Assembly: GCA_903884235.1 (NCBI GenBank)
Contig: CAISEB010000040.1
Coordinates: 21,002 to 85,001 of the forward strand
Reading direction: 5' to 3'
DNA from: an uncultured Pseudomonadota bacterium
Lineage (GTDB): Bacteria > Pseudomonadota > Gammaproteobacteria > Steroidobacterales > Steroidobacteraceae
DNA: 64,000 nucleotides
Below, piece after piece: positions 53,538-63,863 of this stretch. How positions within the stretch are numbered: position 1 is the first letter of the stretch; every line of letters begins with the position of its first letter. Made by a program: the position numbers and the translations under genes. Under the pieces are notes generated by a model, which worked only from the letters and a program-made list of their open reading frames with translations, did no database searches and was not told the DNA's origin.

Positions 53538-54314
53538 TCAGCCGAATTGACCCATCCGCAGGTGCAGGCCGGCATCAACGTGCAGCGTCTCGCCGGTGAC
53601 GTGCCGGGCACTTTCGAGCAACCACAGCACGGGCTCCGCCACGTCCGCGGGGCCGGTGACAAGCTGGAGCGGCGTTCCTTCGCGGACGGCGGCCGTCATC
53701 CGCGCGATGCGCGGTGCGTCGAGGCCACGGGCGTGCCAGGGCGTGTCGACGAAGCCGGGTGCAACCGCGTTGATGCGGATCGCTGGCGCGAGCGCGCGCG
53801 CAAGCGAGTGGGTCATGTTGATCAGCGCCGCCTTGGATGCGGCATACGCGACGGAGCTGCCGATCGCGCAGGTGCCGGCGATCGATGCGACGTTGACCAC
53901 CGCGCCGGAACCACTCGCCTCGAGCAGCGGCCGCGCGGCACGGATCATCTGGAACGCACCGGTGACGTTGACGGCGAAGATCCGGGCGAAATCCGTGGCA
54001 TCGAGCCCGTCGAGGTTGCCGTGGGCGACGAACGTACTCGTGCCGGCATTGTTGACGAGATAATCGAGCCGGCCATACTCGGCCTGCGCCGCGGCGACGA
54101 GCGACCGGCAGCCCTCGTCTTGCGCGACGTCGGCCTGGACGACGCGGGCGCGGCCGCCGGCCGCGCGGCACGCCTGCGCCACCGCTTCGGCGGCACTCTC
54201 CGAGTGCACGCAATTGACGATGACGCCCATCCCGCGCGCGGCCAGCGCGAGCGCGACCGCCGCGCCGATGCCGGAGGAGGCCCCCGTGACGATCGCCGCT
54301 CGCTCGGTGTTCAT
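53538..54314 (-). CDS. Short-chain dehydrogenase/reductase (SDR)
   Basis: 258 residues, classical SDR: TGASSGIGAAVALALA cofactor loop, LVNNAGTS, Ser in VVNVASIAG, YAASKAA catalytic pair, and PGFVDTPWHA. The residues after the second strand (VNCVHSES) suggest NADP preference over NAD, weakly. Substrate unknown. Starts 15 bases after hutG in the same direction, so it probably belongs to the hut transcript. Confidence 0.85.
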   Translation of the reverse strand: MNTERAAIVTGASSGIGAAVALALAARGMGVIVNCVHSESAAEAVAQACRAAGGRARVVQADVAQDEGCRSLVAAAQAEYGRLDYLVNNAGTSTFVAHGNLDGLDATDFARIFAVNVTGAFQMIRAARPLLEASGSGAVVNVASIAGTCAIGSSVAYAASKAALINMTHSLARALAPAIRINAVAPGFVDTPWHARGLDAPRIARMTAAVREGTPLQLVTGPADVAEPVLWLLESARHVTGETLHVDAGLHLRMGQFG

Positions 54315-54329
54315 GGCAGCCTCGGTCTC

Positions 54330-55106
54330 CTACGGCCTGAACGCGATCAGCACCGCGACGACCCGTTCCAGCACGGCGACGAGGGGCGCCGCGCGGTCGG
54401 GATCGTAGTCGCGACCCGCCTCGTCCATGTAGGTAGACTGCGCCAGTTCGATCTGCAGTGCATGGACCCGTCCGGTCGGCATGCCGTAGTGGCGCGTGAT
54501 GTGGCCGCCCTTGAAACGCCCGTCGAGCACGCTCGAGAAGCGCGGCTGCGCGGCGACCGCGCCCATCACGGCCGCGGACAGCGGCGCGGCGCACGATGCA
54601 CCCCCGTTCGTCCCGACGTTGATGTCCGGCAGCCGCCCCGGGAAGAGGCGCGGCACGGCCGAGCGGATCGAATGCGCGTCGAGCAGCACCGCATGGCCGT
54701 GCCGCAGGATCGCGGCATCGAGCAGCCCGCGCAGCGCGTCGTGGTAGGGCTGCCAGTAGCGCACGCGCCGCCGCAGGACGTCGTCCGGTCCCGGACCCCG
54801 GTCGACGTACAGGTCCACCCCGTCGAACGACTGTGCCGGGCAGAGCCCGGTGGACACCTGGCCGGGATAGAGCGCGGCATCGTCGGGTGGCCGGTTCAGG
54901 TCGACGACGTAGCGCGACAGGCTGGGCTGCAACCAGGCTGCGCCGGCCGACTGCGCGAACGAATACAGGCGATCGACGTTCCAGTCGGTGTCGGGCACCC
55001 CGCGCGCCGCGGGCGTCATGCCAGCCGCAATCTCGGCCGGGATCTCCCGGCCGACGTGCGGCAGGCTGATCACGAGCGGCGTCGTGCCCGGCCGGGCGTC
55101 GATCAT
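54330..55106 (-). CDS. hutG: N-formylglutamate amidohydrolase HutG
   Basis: 258 residues. Last step of the five-step histidine pathway: N-formylglutamate to glutamate plus formate. Recognised from [57 protein letters not shown], and [10 protein letters not shown]...[14 protein letters not shown]. The ATG at 55106 overlaps the hutU stop (ATGA). With HutF present, this gene and not a formimidoylglutamase is the expected HutG. Confidence 0.93.
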   Translation of the reverse strand: MIDARPGTTPLVISLPHVGREIPAEIAAGMTPAARGVPDTDWNVDRLYSFAQSAGAAWLQPSLSRYVVDLNRPPDDAALYPGQVSTGLCPAQSFDGVDLYVDRGPGPDDVLRRRVRYWQPYHDALRGLLDAAILRHGHAVLLDAHSIRSAVPRLFPGRLPDINVGTNGGASCAAPLSAAVMGAVAAQPRFSSVLDGRFKGGHITRHYGMPTGRVHALQIELAQSTYMDEAGRDYDPDRAAPLVAVLERVVAVLIAFRP

Positions 55107-56779
55107 GGCGCCAGCATCGGCAGGTTGAGTCCCTGCTCGCGCGCGCAGTCGATCGCGATCTGGTAACCGGCGTCGGCGTGGCGCATCACGCCGGTGCCGG
55201 GGTCGTTCCAGAGCACGCGAGCGAGGCGCTTGGCCGCTGCGGGCGTGCCATCGGCGACGATCACGACCCCGGAATGCTGGGAGAAGCCCATGCCGACGCC
55301 ACCGCCGTGGTGCAGCGAAACCCAGGTCGCGCCGCCCGCGGTGTTCAGGAGCGCGTTCAGCAGCGGCCAGTCGGACACGGCGTCCGAGCCATCCTGCATC
55401 GATTCCGTCTCGCGGTTGGGGCTCGACACGGAACCCGAGTCGAGGTGGTCGCGCCCGATGACGATCGGCGCCTTGAGCTCGCCGCTCGCCACCATCTCGT
55501 TGAACGCGAGGCCGAGCCGATGGCGCTGGCCGAGCCCGACCCAGCAGATGCGCGCCGGCAACCCCTGGAAGTGGATGCGCTCGGCGGCCATGTCGAGCCA
55601 GCGATGCAGGTGCTTGTCGTCGGGGATCAGCTCGCGGACCTTGGCATCGGTCTTCCTGATGTCCTCGGGATCGCCGGACAGCGCCGCCCAGCGGAAGGGG
55701 CCGATGCCGCGGCAGAACAGCGGCCGGATGTAGGCCGGCACGAAGCCGGGGAACGCGAATGCGTCCTTGACCCCTTCCTCCAGGGCGACCTGGCGGATGT
55801 TGTTGCCGTAGTCGAACGTCGGGATTCCGAGCCGATGGAACTCCAGCATCGCCTCGACATGCCGTGCCATGGACTTGCGCGCGGCGCGGGCCACCTCGTC
55901 CGGCGCGCTGACGCGCTTTTCTTCCCATTCGGCGAGCGTCCATCCGCTCGGCAGGTAGCCGTTGACCGGATCGTGCGCGGAGGTCTGGTCGGTGACCGCG
56001 TCCGGTCGCACGCCACGCCGCAGCAGCTCCGGCAGGATGTCGGCGGCATTCGCGCACAGGCCGATCGACCGCGCGCGCTTGAGCCTGACGTCTTCCGCGA
56101 TCATCGCCAGCGCCTCGTCGAGCGTCTTCGCCTCGACATCGAGGTACCCGGTGCGCAGCCGCATCGCGATCCGGCTCGGCTGGCATTCGATCGCGAGCAT
56201 CGACGCGCCCGCCATCGTCGCGGCGAGGGGCTGCGCGCCACCCATGCCACCGAGGCCGGCCGTGAGGACCCAGCGCCCGGCAAGCTCGCCACCGAAGTGC
56301 TTGCGACCCATCTCCGCGAACGTCTCGTAGGTGCCCTGCACGATGCCCTGGCTGCCGATGTAGATCCAGGAGCCTGCGGTCATCTGCCCGTACATCATCA
56401 GGCCCTTGCGGTCGAGCTCGTTGAAGTGCTCCCAGTTGGCCCAGTGCGGCACGAGGTTCGAGTTCGCGATCAGCACGCGCGGCGCGTCGGCATGCGTCGG
56501 GAATACGCCGACGGGCTTGCCGGACTGCACGAGCAGCGTCTCGTCGTCGCCGAGCGTCTTCAGCACCTCGACGATACGGTCGTAGCACTCCCAGTTGCGC
56601 GCCGCGCGACCGATGCCGCCGTACACGACGAGCTCGTCGGGACGCTCGGCCACGTCCGGGTCGAGATTGTTCCGCAGCATCCGCAACGCAGCTTCAGTGA
56701 GCCATGAACGGGCCTCGAGCGTCGTGCCTGTCTGGGCACGGATCGTGCGGGTGGGGTCCTTGCGCGTCGGCGAAGCCAT
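55103..56779 (-). CDS. hutU: Urocanate hydratase HutU
   Basis: 558 residues, NAD-dependent urocanase converting urocanate to imidazolonepropionate. Marks: [24 protein letters not shown] start of the body, [20 protein letters not shown] loop ([19 protein letters not shown]), [14 protein letters not shown], and [36 protein letters not shown] with [17 protein letters not shown]. Length is standard. The ATG is 37 bases after the hutC stop. Confidence 0.97.
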   Translation of the reverse strand: MASPTRKDPTRTIRAQTGTTLEARSWLTEAALRMLRNNLDPDVAERPDELVVYGGIGRAARNWECYDRIVEVLKTLGDDETLLVQSGKPVGVFPTHADAPRVLIANSNLVPHWANWEHFNELDRKGLMMYGQMTAGSWIYIGSQGIVQGTYETFAEMGRKHFGGELAGRWVLTAGLGGMGGAQPLAATMAGASMLAIECQPSRIAMRLRTGYLDVEAKTLDEALAMIAEDVRLKRARSIGLCANAADILPELLRRGVRPDAVTDQTSAHDPVNGYLPSGWTLAEWEEKRVSAPDEVARAARKSMARHVEAMLEFHRLGIPTFDYGNNIRQVALEEGVKDAFAFPGFVPAYIRPLFCRGIGPFRWAALSGDPEDIRKTDAKVRELIPDDKHLHRWLDMAAERIHFQGLPARICWVGLGQRHRLGLAFNEMVASGELKAPIVIGRDHLDSGSVSSPNRETESMQDGSDAVSDWPLLNALLNTAGGATWVSLHHGGGVGMGFSQHSGVVIVADGTPAAAKRLARVLWNDPGTGVMRHADAGYQIAIDCAREQGLNLPMLAP

Positions 56780-56816
56780 GCGATTCTCCGGGGGTCTGTG
56801 TGTCTGGTGTCGGGTG

Positions 56817-57530
56817 TCAGATATCGAAGACGCCGCACAGCTCGAAACGGCTGCCAGCGTGATGCAGGCTTGCGAACGAGGCCGGCAGCGAGCGACTCCA
56901 CGTCGTGCGCTCGATCAGCAGCACCGGCTCCCCGGGCGCGAGGTTGAGCAGCCGGCCGACGCGTGCTTCGGGCGCGACCGCACGCACGACGTGCTGGACC
57001 CGCTCGAGCGGTGCCACGCGCATCAGGTACTCGTGCGCGGTCGTTCGCGTCAGGTCCGCCGACAGGTAGTCGGGCGCCACGACCGGATTGACGTAGCGAT
57101 CCTCGACCTGCAGCGGCACGTCGTTCTCGAAATGCACGACGATGCTGCGGAACGCGAGGCGGGCACGCCCGCCGATGCGCAGTCGCGCACGGATCCCCGG
57201 CGCCATCTCGACGCGCGCGAGGCTCAATACCTCGGCACGGTGCACGTGGCCGCGATCGCGGATGTCGGCGGCGATGTTGCGGATCTGCAGGGGATGCCCG
57301 GCCGCGCGCAGGTCGGCGACGAACGTACCGAGGCCCGCCACGCGCGACAGCACGCCGGCCTGGACGAGCTCCCGGATCGCGCGATTCGCCGTCATCCGCG
57401 AGACCTTGAGCTCCCGGACCAGCTCGTGCTCGGAGAGCACGCGGGCACCGGGTCCCCACTCGCCCGAGCGAATGCGCGAGACGACGTGGTTCTTCACCTT
57501 CTCGTAGAGTGGTGTCGCCACCGCGCTCAC
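56817..57530 (-). CDS. hutC: HutC, GntR-family repressor of hut genes
   Basis: 237 residues. GntR winged helix (about 5-70, [55 protein letters not shown]) and a UTRA effector domain (about 90-237, [14 protein letters not shown]) that senses urocanate in known HutC proteins. The GTG start overlaps the hutF stop (GTGA at 57527-57530). The palindrome CCTGTATATACAGG at 58911 is its likely operator. Confidence 0.93.
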   Translation of the reverse strand: MSAVATPLYEKVKNHVVSRIRSGEWGPGARVLSEHELVRELKVSRMTANRAIRELVQAGVLSRVAGLGTFVADLRAAGHPLQIRNIAADIRDRGHVHRAEVLSLARVEMAPGIRARLRIGGRARLAFRSIVVHFENDVPLQVEDRYVNPVVAPDYLSADLTRTTAHEYLMRVAPLERVQHVVRAVAPEARVGRLLNLAPGEPVLLIERTTWSRSLPASFASLHHAGSRFELCGVFDI

Positions 57531-58903
57531 CGGACACCTGCCGCGTGCAGTCGCGCGAGGGCGGATCGATAGGATTCCTCGATCGCGGCGCGATGCCGGT
57601 GTCGACCGGCGACGACGGCGAGCTCGCCGCCGACCCACACCGAGTAGACGGGCGACGGGCGGGGCGCGAATACCCACGCGTCGACGAGCGCATCCACCGC
57701 GACGCCCGCGTATTCCGCGCGATCGATGTCGACCAGCACGATGTCCGCGGGCGCGCCGGTCGCAAGGCCCGCATTCGCGTAGCCGAGCGCGCGGGCGCCG
57801 CCGGCCACGGCGTCGGTCCACATGGCGGCGCCCACGTTTGGAACCGCCGCCGAGGCCGTCAGCACGCGGCGTTCCCGCCACATGCGCACGTTGTACTCGG
57901 CGAGGCGCAGCTCCTCGCGCGGGTCGATGGAGACGTGGCTGTCGGATCCGACGCCATAGCAACCGCCGGCAGCGAGGAACTCGTCGAGCGCAAAGCGCCC
58001 GTCACCGAGGTTGCCTTCGGTGGTCGGGCACAGGCCGACGACCGCGCCGCTGGTCGCGATCCCGGCGAGCTCCTGCGCATCGACGTGGGTCGCATGCACG
58101 AGGCACCAGCGTTCGTCGACGAGGCCCGTCGACAGCAGCTGGGCGACGGGGCGCCGTCCGAAGGCCGCGACGCAGTCCTCGACCTCGCGCGACTGCTCGG
58201 CGACATGGATGTGGACGGGCCAGCGGCGCTCGGGACGGGCGGCCGCGGCGGCGACCGCGGCGACGGCCGCTGGCGGGACGGCACGCAGGCTGTGCAGGGC
58301 GACGCCGGTGCGCATGCGCGCGTCGTCGCCGCCGGCGAGACGCCCGGCGAGGTCCAGGAAGGCGTCCGTGTCATGGTGGAAGCGGCGCTGCGCCTCGGCG
58401 AGCGGACGACCGTCGAAGTGGCCCTGCTGGTAGAGGGTGGGCAGCAGCAGGTGGCGGATGCCGGTCGCCCGGGCTCCGTCGCGGACCGCATCCGCGAGCG
58501 CGGTCACCGGCTGGTACGCAGCGCCCCCGGGGGCGTGATGCAGGTAATGGAACTCCGCCACCGCCGTATAGCCGGCCTCCAGCATCTCCAAGTAGGCGAA
58601 CGCGCTGATCGCAGCGACGTCCTGCGGCGTGAGGCGCTCGACGAAGCGATACATCACGTCGCGCCAGCCCCAGAAGGAACCGCCGGCGGCCGCGCGCACC
58701 TCCGCACTGCCGGCCATCGCCCGCTGGAATGCGTGGCTGTGCAGGTTCGGCATCCCGGGCAGCGCGAGGCCCGGCACGAACGGACCGTCGCCGGCGCCGG
58801 GCCCGGTCGCGACGCGTGCGATCCGGCCATCGGCGCCGACCTCGACGAGCACCCGGGAGGCGATTCCGGAAGGCAGCAGGGCGCGTTCGAAGCGAAGTTC
58901 CAT
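57527..58903 (-). CDS. hutF: Formimidoylglutamate deiminase HutF
   Basis: 458-residue amidohydrolase that deaminates N-formimidoylglutamate to N-formylglutamate. Metal and active-site marks: NLHSHAFQRAMAG (HxH), HIHVAEQSREVEDC, LVHATHVDAQE, LCPTTEGNLGDG and GSDSHVSIDPREELR. The ATG at 58903 is preceded by AGGA and lies just after the HutC operator. Opens the minus-strand hut run. Confidence 0.95.
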   Translation of the reverse strand: MELRFERALLPSGIASRVLVEVGADGRIARVATGPGAGDGPFVPGLALPGMPNLHSHAFQRAMAGSAEVRAAAGGSFWGWRDVMYRFVERLTPQDVAAISAFAYLEMLEAGYTAVAEFHYLHHAPGGAAYQPVTALADAVRDGARATGIRHLLLPTLYQQGHFDGRPLAEAQRRFHHDTDAFLDLAGRLAGGDDARMRTGVALHSLRAVPPAAVAAVAAAAARPERRWPVHIHVAEQSREVEDCVAAFGRRPVAQLLSTGLVDERWCLVHATHVDAQELAGIATSGAVVGLCPTTEGNLGDGRFALDEFLAAGGCYGVGSDSHVSIDPREELRLAEYNVRMWRERRVLTASAAVPNVGAAMWTDAVAGGARALGYANAGLATGAPADIVLVDIDRAEYAGVAVDALVDAWVFAPRPSPVYSVWVGGELAVVAGRHRHRAAIEESYRSALARLHAAGVR

Positions 58904-58910
58904 GCGAGGT

Positions 58911-58924
58911 CCTGTATATACAGG
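58911..58924. promoter_or_regulatory. HutC operator palindrome between hutF and hutI
   Basis: Perfect 14-base palindrome CCTGTATATACAGG, seven bases upstream of hutF. Its TGTATATACA core matches the known HutC site type in proteobacteria. It overlaps the -35 of the hutI promoter and the likely core promoter of hutF, so one bound dimer could silence both. Confidence 0.85.
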
Positions 58925-58941
58925 TTCGAAGCTGCGATAAT
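58913..58941 (+). promoter_or_regulatory. Candidate hutI promoter
   Basis: -10 GATAAT (58936-58941) with a weak -35 TGTATA (58913-58918) inside the HutC palindrome, 17-base spacer, 36 bases before the hutI GTG. Confidence 0.5.
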
Positions 58942-58977
58942 AGACCCGTCGCGGCGCCTTGCACAGGGGTATCTGAC

Positions 58978-60201
58978 GTGTGGGACCAGTTGTGGACGGA
59001 CATCCGGATCGCGACCGTCGCGCCGGGCGGTGACGGCTTCGGGCTGATCGACGGCGGCGCACTCGCCGTCGATGGGGAGCGGATCGCCTGGGTGGGGCCC
59101 GCCGCCGAGCTTTCTGCTGCGCCGCAGCAGCTCGCGCGCACGGTCCACGCCGGCGCCGGGCGCCTTGTGACCCCGGGCCTCGTCGACTGTCACACCCATG
59201 TCGTGTACGGCGGCAATCGGGCACTCGACTTCGACCTGCGCACCCAGGGCATGGGCTACGCGCAGATCGCCGCCGCGGGCGGTGGCATCCGCTCGACGGT
59301 CGCCCACACGCGCCACCTGAGCGCCGAGGAACTCGCCGCCGAGGCCCTGCCCCGCGTGCGCGCCCTGCTGGCCGACGGGGTGACCACGCTCGAGGTGAAG
59401 TCGGGATACGGCCTCGACGTCGCGAGCGAACTCAAGATGCTGCGCGCCGCGCGGCTGCTCGGCACCCTGCTCGACGTCGAGCTCGTCCCGACGCTGCTTG
59501 CCCTGCATGCGCTGCCACCGGAATTCGCGGGCGACCGTGCCGGCTACGTCGACCTCGTGGTCCGCGAGCTGATCCCGGCCGCGGCGGCCGAAGGCCTCGC
59601 GGTCGCGGTGGACGTGTTCTGCGAATCGATCGCGTTCACGCGCGACGAATGCGCACGCGCGCTCGAGGCCGCGCGCGCGCACGGGCTCGCGGTGAAGGTC
59701 CACGCGGACCAGCTGTCGGATCTCGGCGGCGCCTCGCTCGCCGCCGAGTACGGCGCACTCTCGGCAGATCACCTCGAATTCACCTCGGCAGCGGGTGTCG
59801 AGGCGATGGCCGCGACCGGCACGGTCGCCGTGCTGCTGCCGGGCGCCTATCTCATGCTCGGAGAGACGCAGCGTCCGCCGGTCGCCGCGTTGCGTGCGGC
59901 CGGCGTGCCGCTCGCCGTCGCCACCGACTCGAATCCCGGCACCTCGCCCTGCACCTCGCTGCCGCTCGCGATCGCACTGGCGCGCGCGCAGTTCGGCCTG
60001 ACCGCGGCCGAAGGACTTGCGGGCGCGACGCGCAACGCCGCGCAGGCACTCGGCCTCGGCGACAGCCGCGGCATCATCGCACCCGGCCTGCGCGCCGATT
60101 TCTGCCTGTGGGATCTCGGCCATCCGCGCGAGATCGGCTACTGGCTCGGCCGCGGGGCCTGCCACGGGGTCGTCCGCGGTGGCCGGCCGCGGGCCTGCTG
60201 A
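58978..60201 (+). CDS. hutI: Imidazolonepropionase HutI
   Basis: 407-residue metal-dependent amidohydrolase that opens the imidazolone ring to give formimidoylglutamate. Marks: VTPGLVDCHTHVVYGGNRALDF (HxH), LEVKSGYGLDVASELKML, VKVHADQLSDLGGASLA, DHLEFTSAAG, ATDSNPGTSP. The GTG at 58978 has AGGGG eight bases upstream. Divergent from hutF under a shared operator. Confidence 0.96.
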   Translation: MWDQLWTDIRIATVAPGGDGFGLIDGGALAVDGERIAWVGPAAELSAAPQQLARTVHAGAGRLVTPGLVDCHTHVVYGGNRALDFDLRTQGMGYAQIAAAGGGIRSTVAHTRHLSAEELAAEALPRVRALLADGVTTLEVKSGYGLDVASELKMLRAARLLGTLLDVELVPTLLALHALPPEFAGDRAGYVDLVVRELIPAAAAEGLAVAVDVFCESIAFTRDECARALEAARAHGLAVKVHADQLSDLGGASLAAEYGALSADHLEFTSAAGVEAMAATGTVAVLLPGAYLMLGETQRPPVAALRAAGVPLAVATDSNPGTSPCTSLPLAIALARAQFGLTAAEGLAGATRNAAQALGLGDSRGIIAPGLRADFCLWDLGHPREIGYWLGRGACHGVVRGGRPRAC

Positions 60202-60261
60202 ACGCAGGGCGTCCGGGTATCCTAGCCACGGCTTCCACCACGCAGACCCGGACGAGACGCG

Positions 60262-61329
60262 ATGACAGCACCGACGCGCAAGGACTTCTCCAGCGACAAC
60301 GTCACCGGCGTCGCACCCGAGATCCTCGAGGCGCTGGCCGCCGCGAACCCGGGAACGGTCCATTCCTACGGCGCCGATCCGATCACCGAGCGGCTGCGGG
60401 CGCGCGCGGACGAACTCTTCGAGCGCCCGGTCACGATCGTGCCGGTCGCGACCGGCACCGCTGCCAATGCCATCGCGCTGTCGGCCCTCGCGCGGCCGTG
60501 GCAGGCCGTCTACTGCCCGGCCAGCGCGCATGTGAACACCGACGAGTGTGGCGCGCCGGAGTTCTTCAGCGGGGGCGCCAAGCTCATGGGCCTGCCGACC
60601 ACGGACGGGCGGCTCGCGCCGGGCCAGGTGACCGAGGCGGTGGCCTTCGCCCGGTCGATGGGTGTCCACCATGTGGAACCCGCGGCCGTGACGATTTCGC
60701 AGGCCACCGAATGGGGCACGGTCTACGACCTGGACTGGCTGCGTCGGCTCGGCGACGAGGCACACGGCCTCGGGCTGCGCCTGCACGTCGACGGCGCACG
60801 CTTCGCGAACACCATCGCGCGACTCGGCTGCTCGCTTGCCGACGCGACGTGGCGCGCCGGCGTCGATGCCCTGTCGTTCGGTGCCACGAAGAATGGGGCA
60901 CTGGCCGCCGAGGCGATCGTCGTGTTCGACCCAGCGCTTGCCACGGAGCTCGAATACCGACGCAAGCGCAGCGGCCATCTTTGGTCGAAGCATCGCTTCC
61001 TGAGTGCCCAGCTGCTCGCCTACTTCGAAGGTGATCTCTGGCTGCGCCATGGACAGCGCGCGAACGCGATGGCGGACCGCCTCGCCGCCGGCCTCGCGTC
61101 GATCGAGGGCGCGGCGTGCCTCCTGCCGGTGGATGCCAACGAGTTGTTCATCCGCCTGCCCGCCGGGGTCATCCAGGGGCTGCGCGGCGAGGGATTCGAG
61201 TTCTATGACTGGCCGGCGCCGTCCGGGACAGATGGCCCGGTCGTGCGCCTGGTCACCTCCTGGAACATGGCGGAGGCGGACATCGATGCCTTCGTCGAAT
61301 CCGCCCGACGAGCGGCCCGGAACTCCTAG
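60262..61329 (+). CDS. ltaE: Low-specificity L-threonine aldolase
   Basis: 355-residue PLP enzyme of the beta-eliminating lyase family that splits threonine into glycine and acetaldehyde. DFSSDNVTGVAPEILEAL and HSYGADPITERLRARADELF near the N-terminus, LHVDGARFANTIARLGCS, and PLP lysine in SFGATKNGALAAEA. A second threonine-to-glycine route beside Kbl/Tdh in this window. ATG at 60262, 60 bases after hutI, with no obvious shared regulation. Confidence 0.92.
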   Translation: MTAPTRKDFSSDNVTGVAPEILEALAAANPGTVHSYGADPITERLRARADELFERPVTIVPVATGTAANAIALSALARPWQAVYCPASAHVNTDECGAPEFFSGGAKLMGLPTTDGRLAPGQVTEAVAFARSMGVHHVEPAAVTISQATEWGTVYDLDWLRRLGDEAHGLGLRLHVDGARFANTIARLGCSLADATWRAGVDALSFGATKNGALAAEAIVVFDPALATELEYRRKRSGHLWSKHRFLSAQLLAYFEGDLWLRHGQRANAMADRLAAGLASIEGAACLLPVDANELFIRLPAGVIQGLRGEGFEFYDWPAPSGTDGPVVRLVTSWNMAEADIDAFVESARRAARNS

Positions 61330-61380
61330 CCCCCCCTCCCGTCCAACTTCGGCTTTTGCCAACCAGCGCACGCCCGGTTC

Positions 61381-61394
61381 AGCGGGCGCCCGCT
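61381..61394. repeat. Perfect 14-base palindrome after ltaE
   Basis: AGCGGGCGCCCGCT followed by TAAAT. It may act as a weak terminator for ltaE; the lack of a longer T-run makes this uncertain. The rest of the 185-base gap to the next gene holds no recognisable feature. Confidence 0.35.
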
Positions 61395-61514
61395 TAAATG
61401 GCCGTCCGGAAGGATCCGGCCGCCCGCGCGGCCCCTAGGCCTATCGTGAACCGCGTCTCATCGCATGCCCGCGCTCCGGCGCCCACGCCCTCGCCCCTGC
61501 GCGGAGGCTGATCC

Positions 61515-63863
61515 ATGTCGCTGCGGACCCGCATCGCGCTGACCTTCGTGTTGCTGCTCGCCGGCGTGCTGGCAGCCGCGTTCCTCGCCGTCTCGGCCGC
61601 GAATCGCGCCAACGCGCAGCGCGAGATCGACCGCCAGCTCGCCGTCGGCAACCATGTCTTCGAGCGCGCGCTCGAATCCAACCGCCGCCAGCTGGTGCAG
61701 GCCGCGCAGGTCCTCGCGGCCGACTGGGGGTTCCGCGAGGCGATGGGGACGCGCGATGCGGCGACGCTCGCATCGGTCCTGCAGAATCACAGTGCGCGCA
61801 TCGGCGCCTCGCTCGCGACACTCGTGTCGCTCGAGGGCACGGTCATCGCGGCAAACGGCAATGCGGCTCGCCCGGGCGAGCGATTCCGCCACGCCGCGCT
61901 GCTCGAAAACGCAGACGAGTCGGACCGCGTCACGGCGGTCACGGTCGAGAATGGCCGCGTCTACGAGCTCGTGATCGTGCCGGTGCGCAGTCCGCTGCCG
62001 GTCGCCTGGATCGTCATGGGATTCGCGCTGGACCAGAAGGCGGCCTCCGAGCTCGGTGCGGTCACCGGCCTCGACGTCACCTTCGCCGTCCACCAGCCGG
62101 ACGGCTGGGTGGCGTCGGCAACGACGCTCTCGCCGGTGGAGCTCAACGAGGCACTGCGCGCCCTCGGCAAGCAGGCCGGGAAGGCCGACAACGACCTCGT
62201 CAGCCGTGCGCTGCCGCTGTCGACCCCGGGCGAGGAACCTGTCACGGCGCTCCTCACCCAGTCGCTCACCGAGGCGCGCCGCCCGTTCGATCGGCTCACC
62301 GAGCGACTGCTTCTGATCGCGGCACTGAGCCTCAGCCTCACCGCCATCGCCGCGTTCTGGCTTTCGAGGAACATCACCCGGCCGCTGCAGGCTCTCGGCG
62401 CCGTCGTCGAGCGCATCCGCAGCGGGCGCTACGACACGGATGTCCCGGTCGAGCGCAGGGACGAGATCGGGCTGCTCGCCGAAGGCCTTCAGCTGATGGG
62501 CCGCGCCGTGCAGGCGCGCGATTCCGACATCCGCACGCTGGCCTATACCGACCGGCTCACGGGCCTGATGAATCGCACCGCCTTCGCCGACGCGTTGGCA
62601 ACCTCGCTGAAGGCCAACGCACGCTCGCACGCGGTCGCGCTGATCGACATCCGGCGCTTCCGTCGCATCAACGAGTGCCTCGGCTACTCGGTCGGCGATG
62701 ACGTGCTGCGCCAGATCGGCGCGCGCCTGACGGCACCACCCGCCCTCGGGCGCTCCGTGGCCCGCGTCGCCGGCGACTATTTCGCCGTGCACGCACCGCT
62801 CGACCCCTCCGACAGCCTCGCGGCATTCGGCACGCGGCTGCTCGCCCGCCTGTCGGACCCGGTCACGGTCTCCTCGCAGTCGATCGACGTCAGCACGGCG
62901 GTCGGCCTTGCGGTCGCTCCGGCGCATTCGACTGACGCCGACGACCTGATGCGCTGCGCCGATCTCGCCCTCGAGCGCGCGCGGCGCGAGAATGCCACGC
63001 TGCAGGTCTACGAACCGGGCCTACGCGCGGCCACGCGCGACCAGTTGTCGCTGCTCGGCGAGCTCGAACGGGCCATCGCTCAGGACGAGCTCGTCCTCGC
63101 GTTCCAGCCGAAGCTGTCGCTCGCGGACTGTGCCGTGCGGGGCGCCGAGGCCCTGATCCGCTGGCAGCATCCGACACGCGGGCTGTTGGCGCCGTTCGCG
63201 TTCATTCCGTTCGCCGAACAGACCGGCTTCATCCGCCACATCACGCGCTGGGCGATCGCCTCCGGCACCCGCACGGCCGCGCGCTGGGCCCGCGCCGGCG
63301 CCCCGGTGCCGCTGTCGATCAACATCAGCGCCGACGACCTTGCCGACCCGACGCTGCCGGACATCGTGCGCGAGGCGCTCGACGACTCCGGGCTCGCGCC
63401 GGACCTGCTGACCCTCGAACTGACTGAAAGCGGCTTCATCGCCGACCCGGAACGCGCACTGCAGCGACTCGAGGCGCTGCGCATCATCGGCGTCGGCCTG
63501 TCGCTCGACGACTTCGGGACGGGCTATTCGTCACTGTCCTACCTCGCGCGGATGCCCGTCGATGAACTCAAGATCGACCGCTCGTTCGTGACCGGGATCG
63601 CCGAACGAGAGGAAGTGGCCGCGATCGTGCGCGCCGCCGCCGAGATGGCCCATTGCCTGGGACTGACGGTGGTTGCCGAGGGCATCGAGGATGTCGACAC
63701 GGCCATCCGGCTGTCGGCGCTAGGCTGCGATCTCGGCCAGGGCTACCTTTACGCAAAGCCGATGCTCGAGGCTGACTTCCTGCGCTGGCGCGCGCAGCGA
63801 GTGCCGATGCCCTCGCAGACCTCGATCGTGAGATCACTCGCCTCCGCGCAACGCCGGGCCTAG
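61515..63863 (+). CDS. HAMP-GGDEF-EAL protein, predicted c-di-GMP phosphodiesterase
   Basis: 782 residues. Two transmembrane helices (about 8-28 and 263-285) flank a periplasmic sensor (about 30-260); then HAMP (about 285-340), GGDEF (about 350-500) and EAL (about 515-770). The GGDEF signature is replaced by AGDYF (about 419-423), so cyclase activity is unlikely. The EAL site is complete: EALIRW (Glu545), SINISADDL, LELTESGF, SLDDFGTGYSSL, ELKIDRSFV, VVAEGIED and GCDLGQGYLYAKPM. It should hydrolyse c-di-GMP in response to a periplasmic signal. GGAGG precedes the ATG by seven bases. Confidence 0.92.
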   Translation: MSLRTRIALTFVLLLAGVLAAAFLAVSAANRANAQREIDRQLAVGNHVFERALESNRRQLVQAAQVLAADWGFREAMGTRDAATLASVLQNHSARIGASLATLVSLEGTVIAANGNAARPGERFRHAALLENADESDRVTAVTVENGRVYELVIVPVRSPLPVAWIVMGFALDQKAASELGAVTGLDVTFAVHQPDGWVASATTLSPVELNEALRALGKQAGKADNDLVSRALPLSTPGEEPVTALLTQSLTEARRPFDRLTERLLLIAALSLSLTAIAAFWLSRNITRPLQALGAVVERIRSGRYDTDVPVERRDEIGLLAEGLQLMGRAVQARDSDIRTLAYTDRLTGLMNRTAFADALATSLKANARSHAVALIDIRRFRRINECLGYSVGDDVLRQIGARLTAPPALGRSVARVAGDYFAVHAPLDPSDSLAAFGTRLLARLSDPVTVSSQSIDVSTAVGLAVAPAHSTDADDLMRCADLALERARRENATLQVYEPGLRAATRDQLSLLGELERAIAQDELVLAFQPKLSLADCAVRGAEALIRWQHPTRGLLAPFAFIPFAEQTGFIRHITRWAIASGTRTAARWARAGAPVPLSINISADDLADPTLPDIVREALDDSGLAPDLLTLELTESGFIADPERALQRLEALRIIGVGLSLDDFGTGYSSLSYLARMPVDELKIDRSFVTGIAEREEVAAIVRAAAEMAHCLGLTVVAEGIEDVDTAIRLSALGCDLGQGYLYAKPMLEADFLRWRAQRVPMPSQTSIVRSLASAQRRA

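Noticed and set aside
58654..61371. 905-codon minus-strand frame
   Set aside because: Antisense to hutI and ltaE and overlapping hutF; no domain-like sequence.
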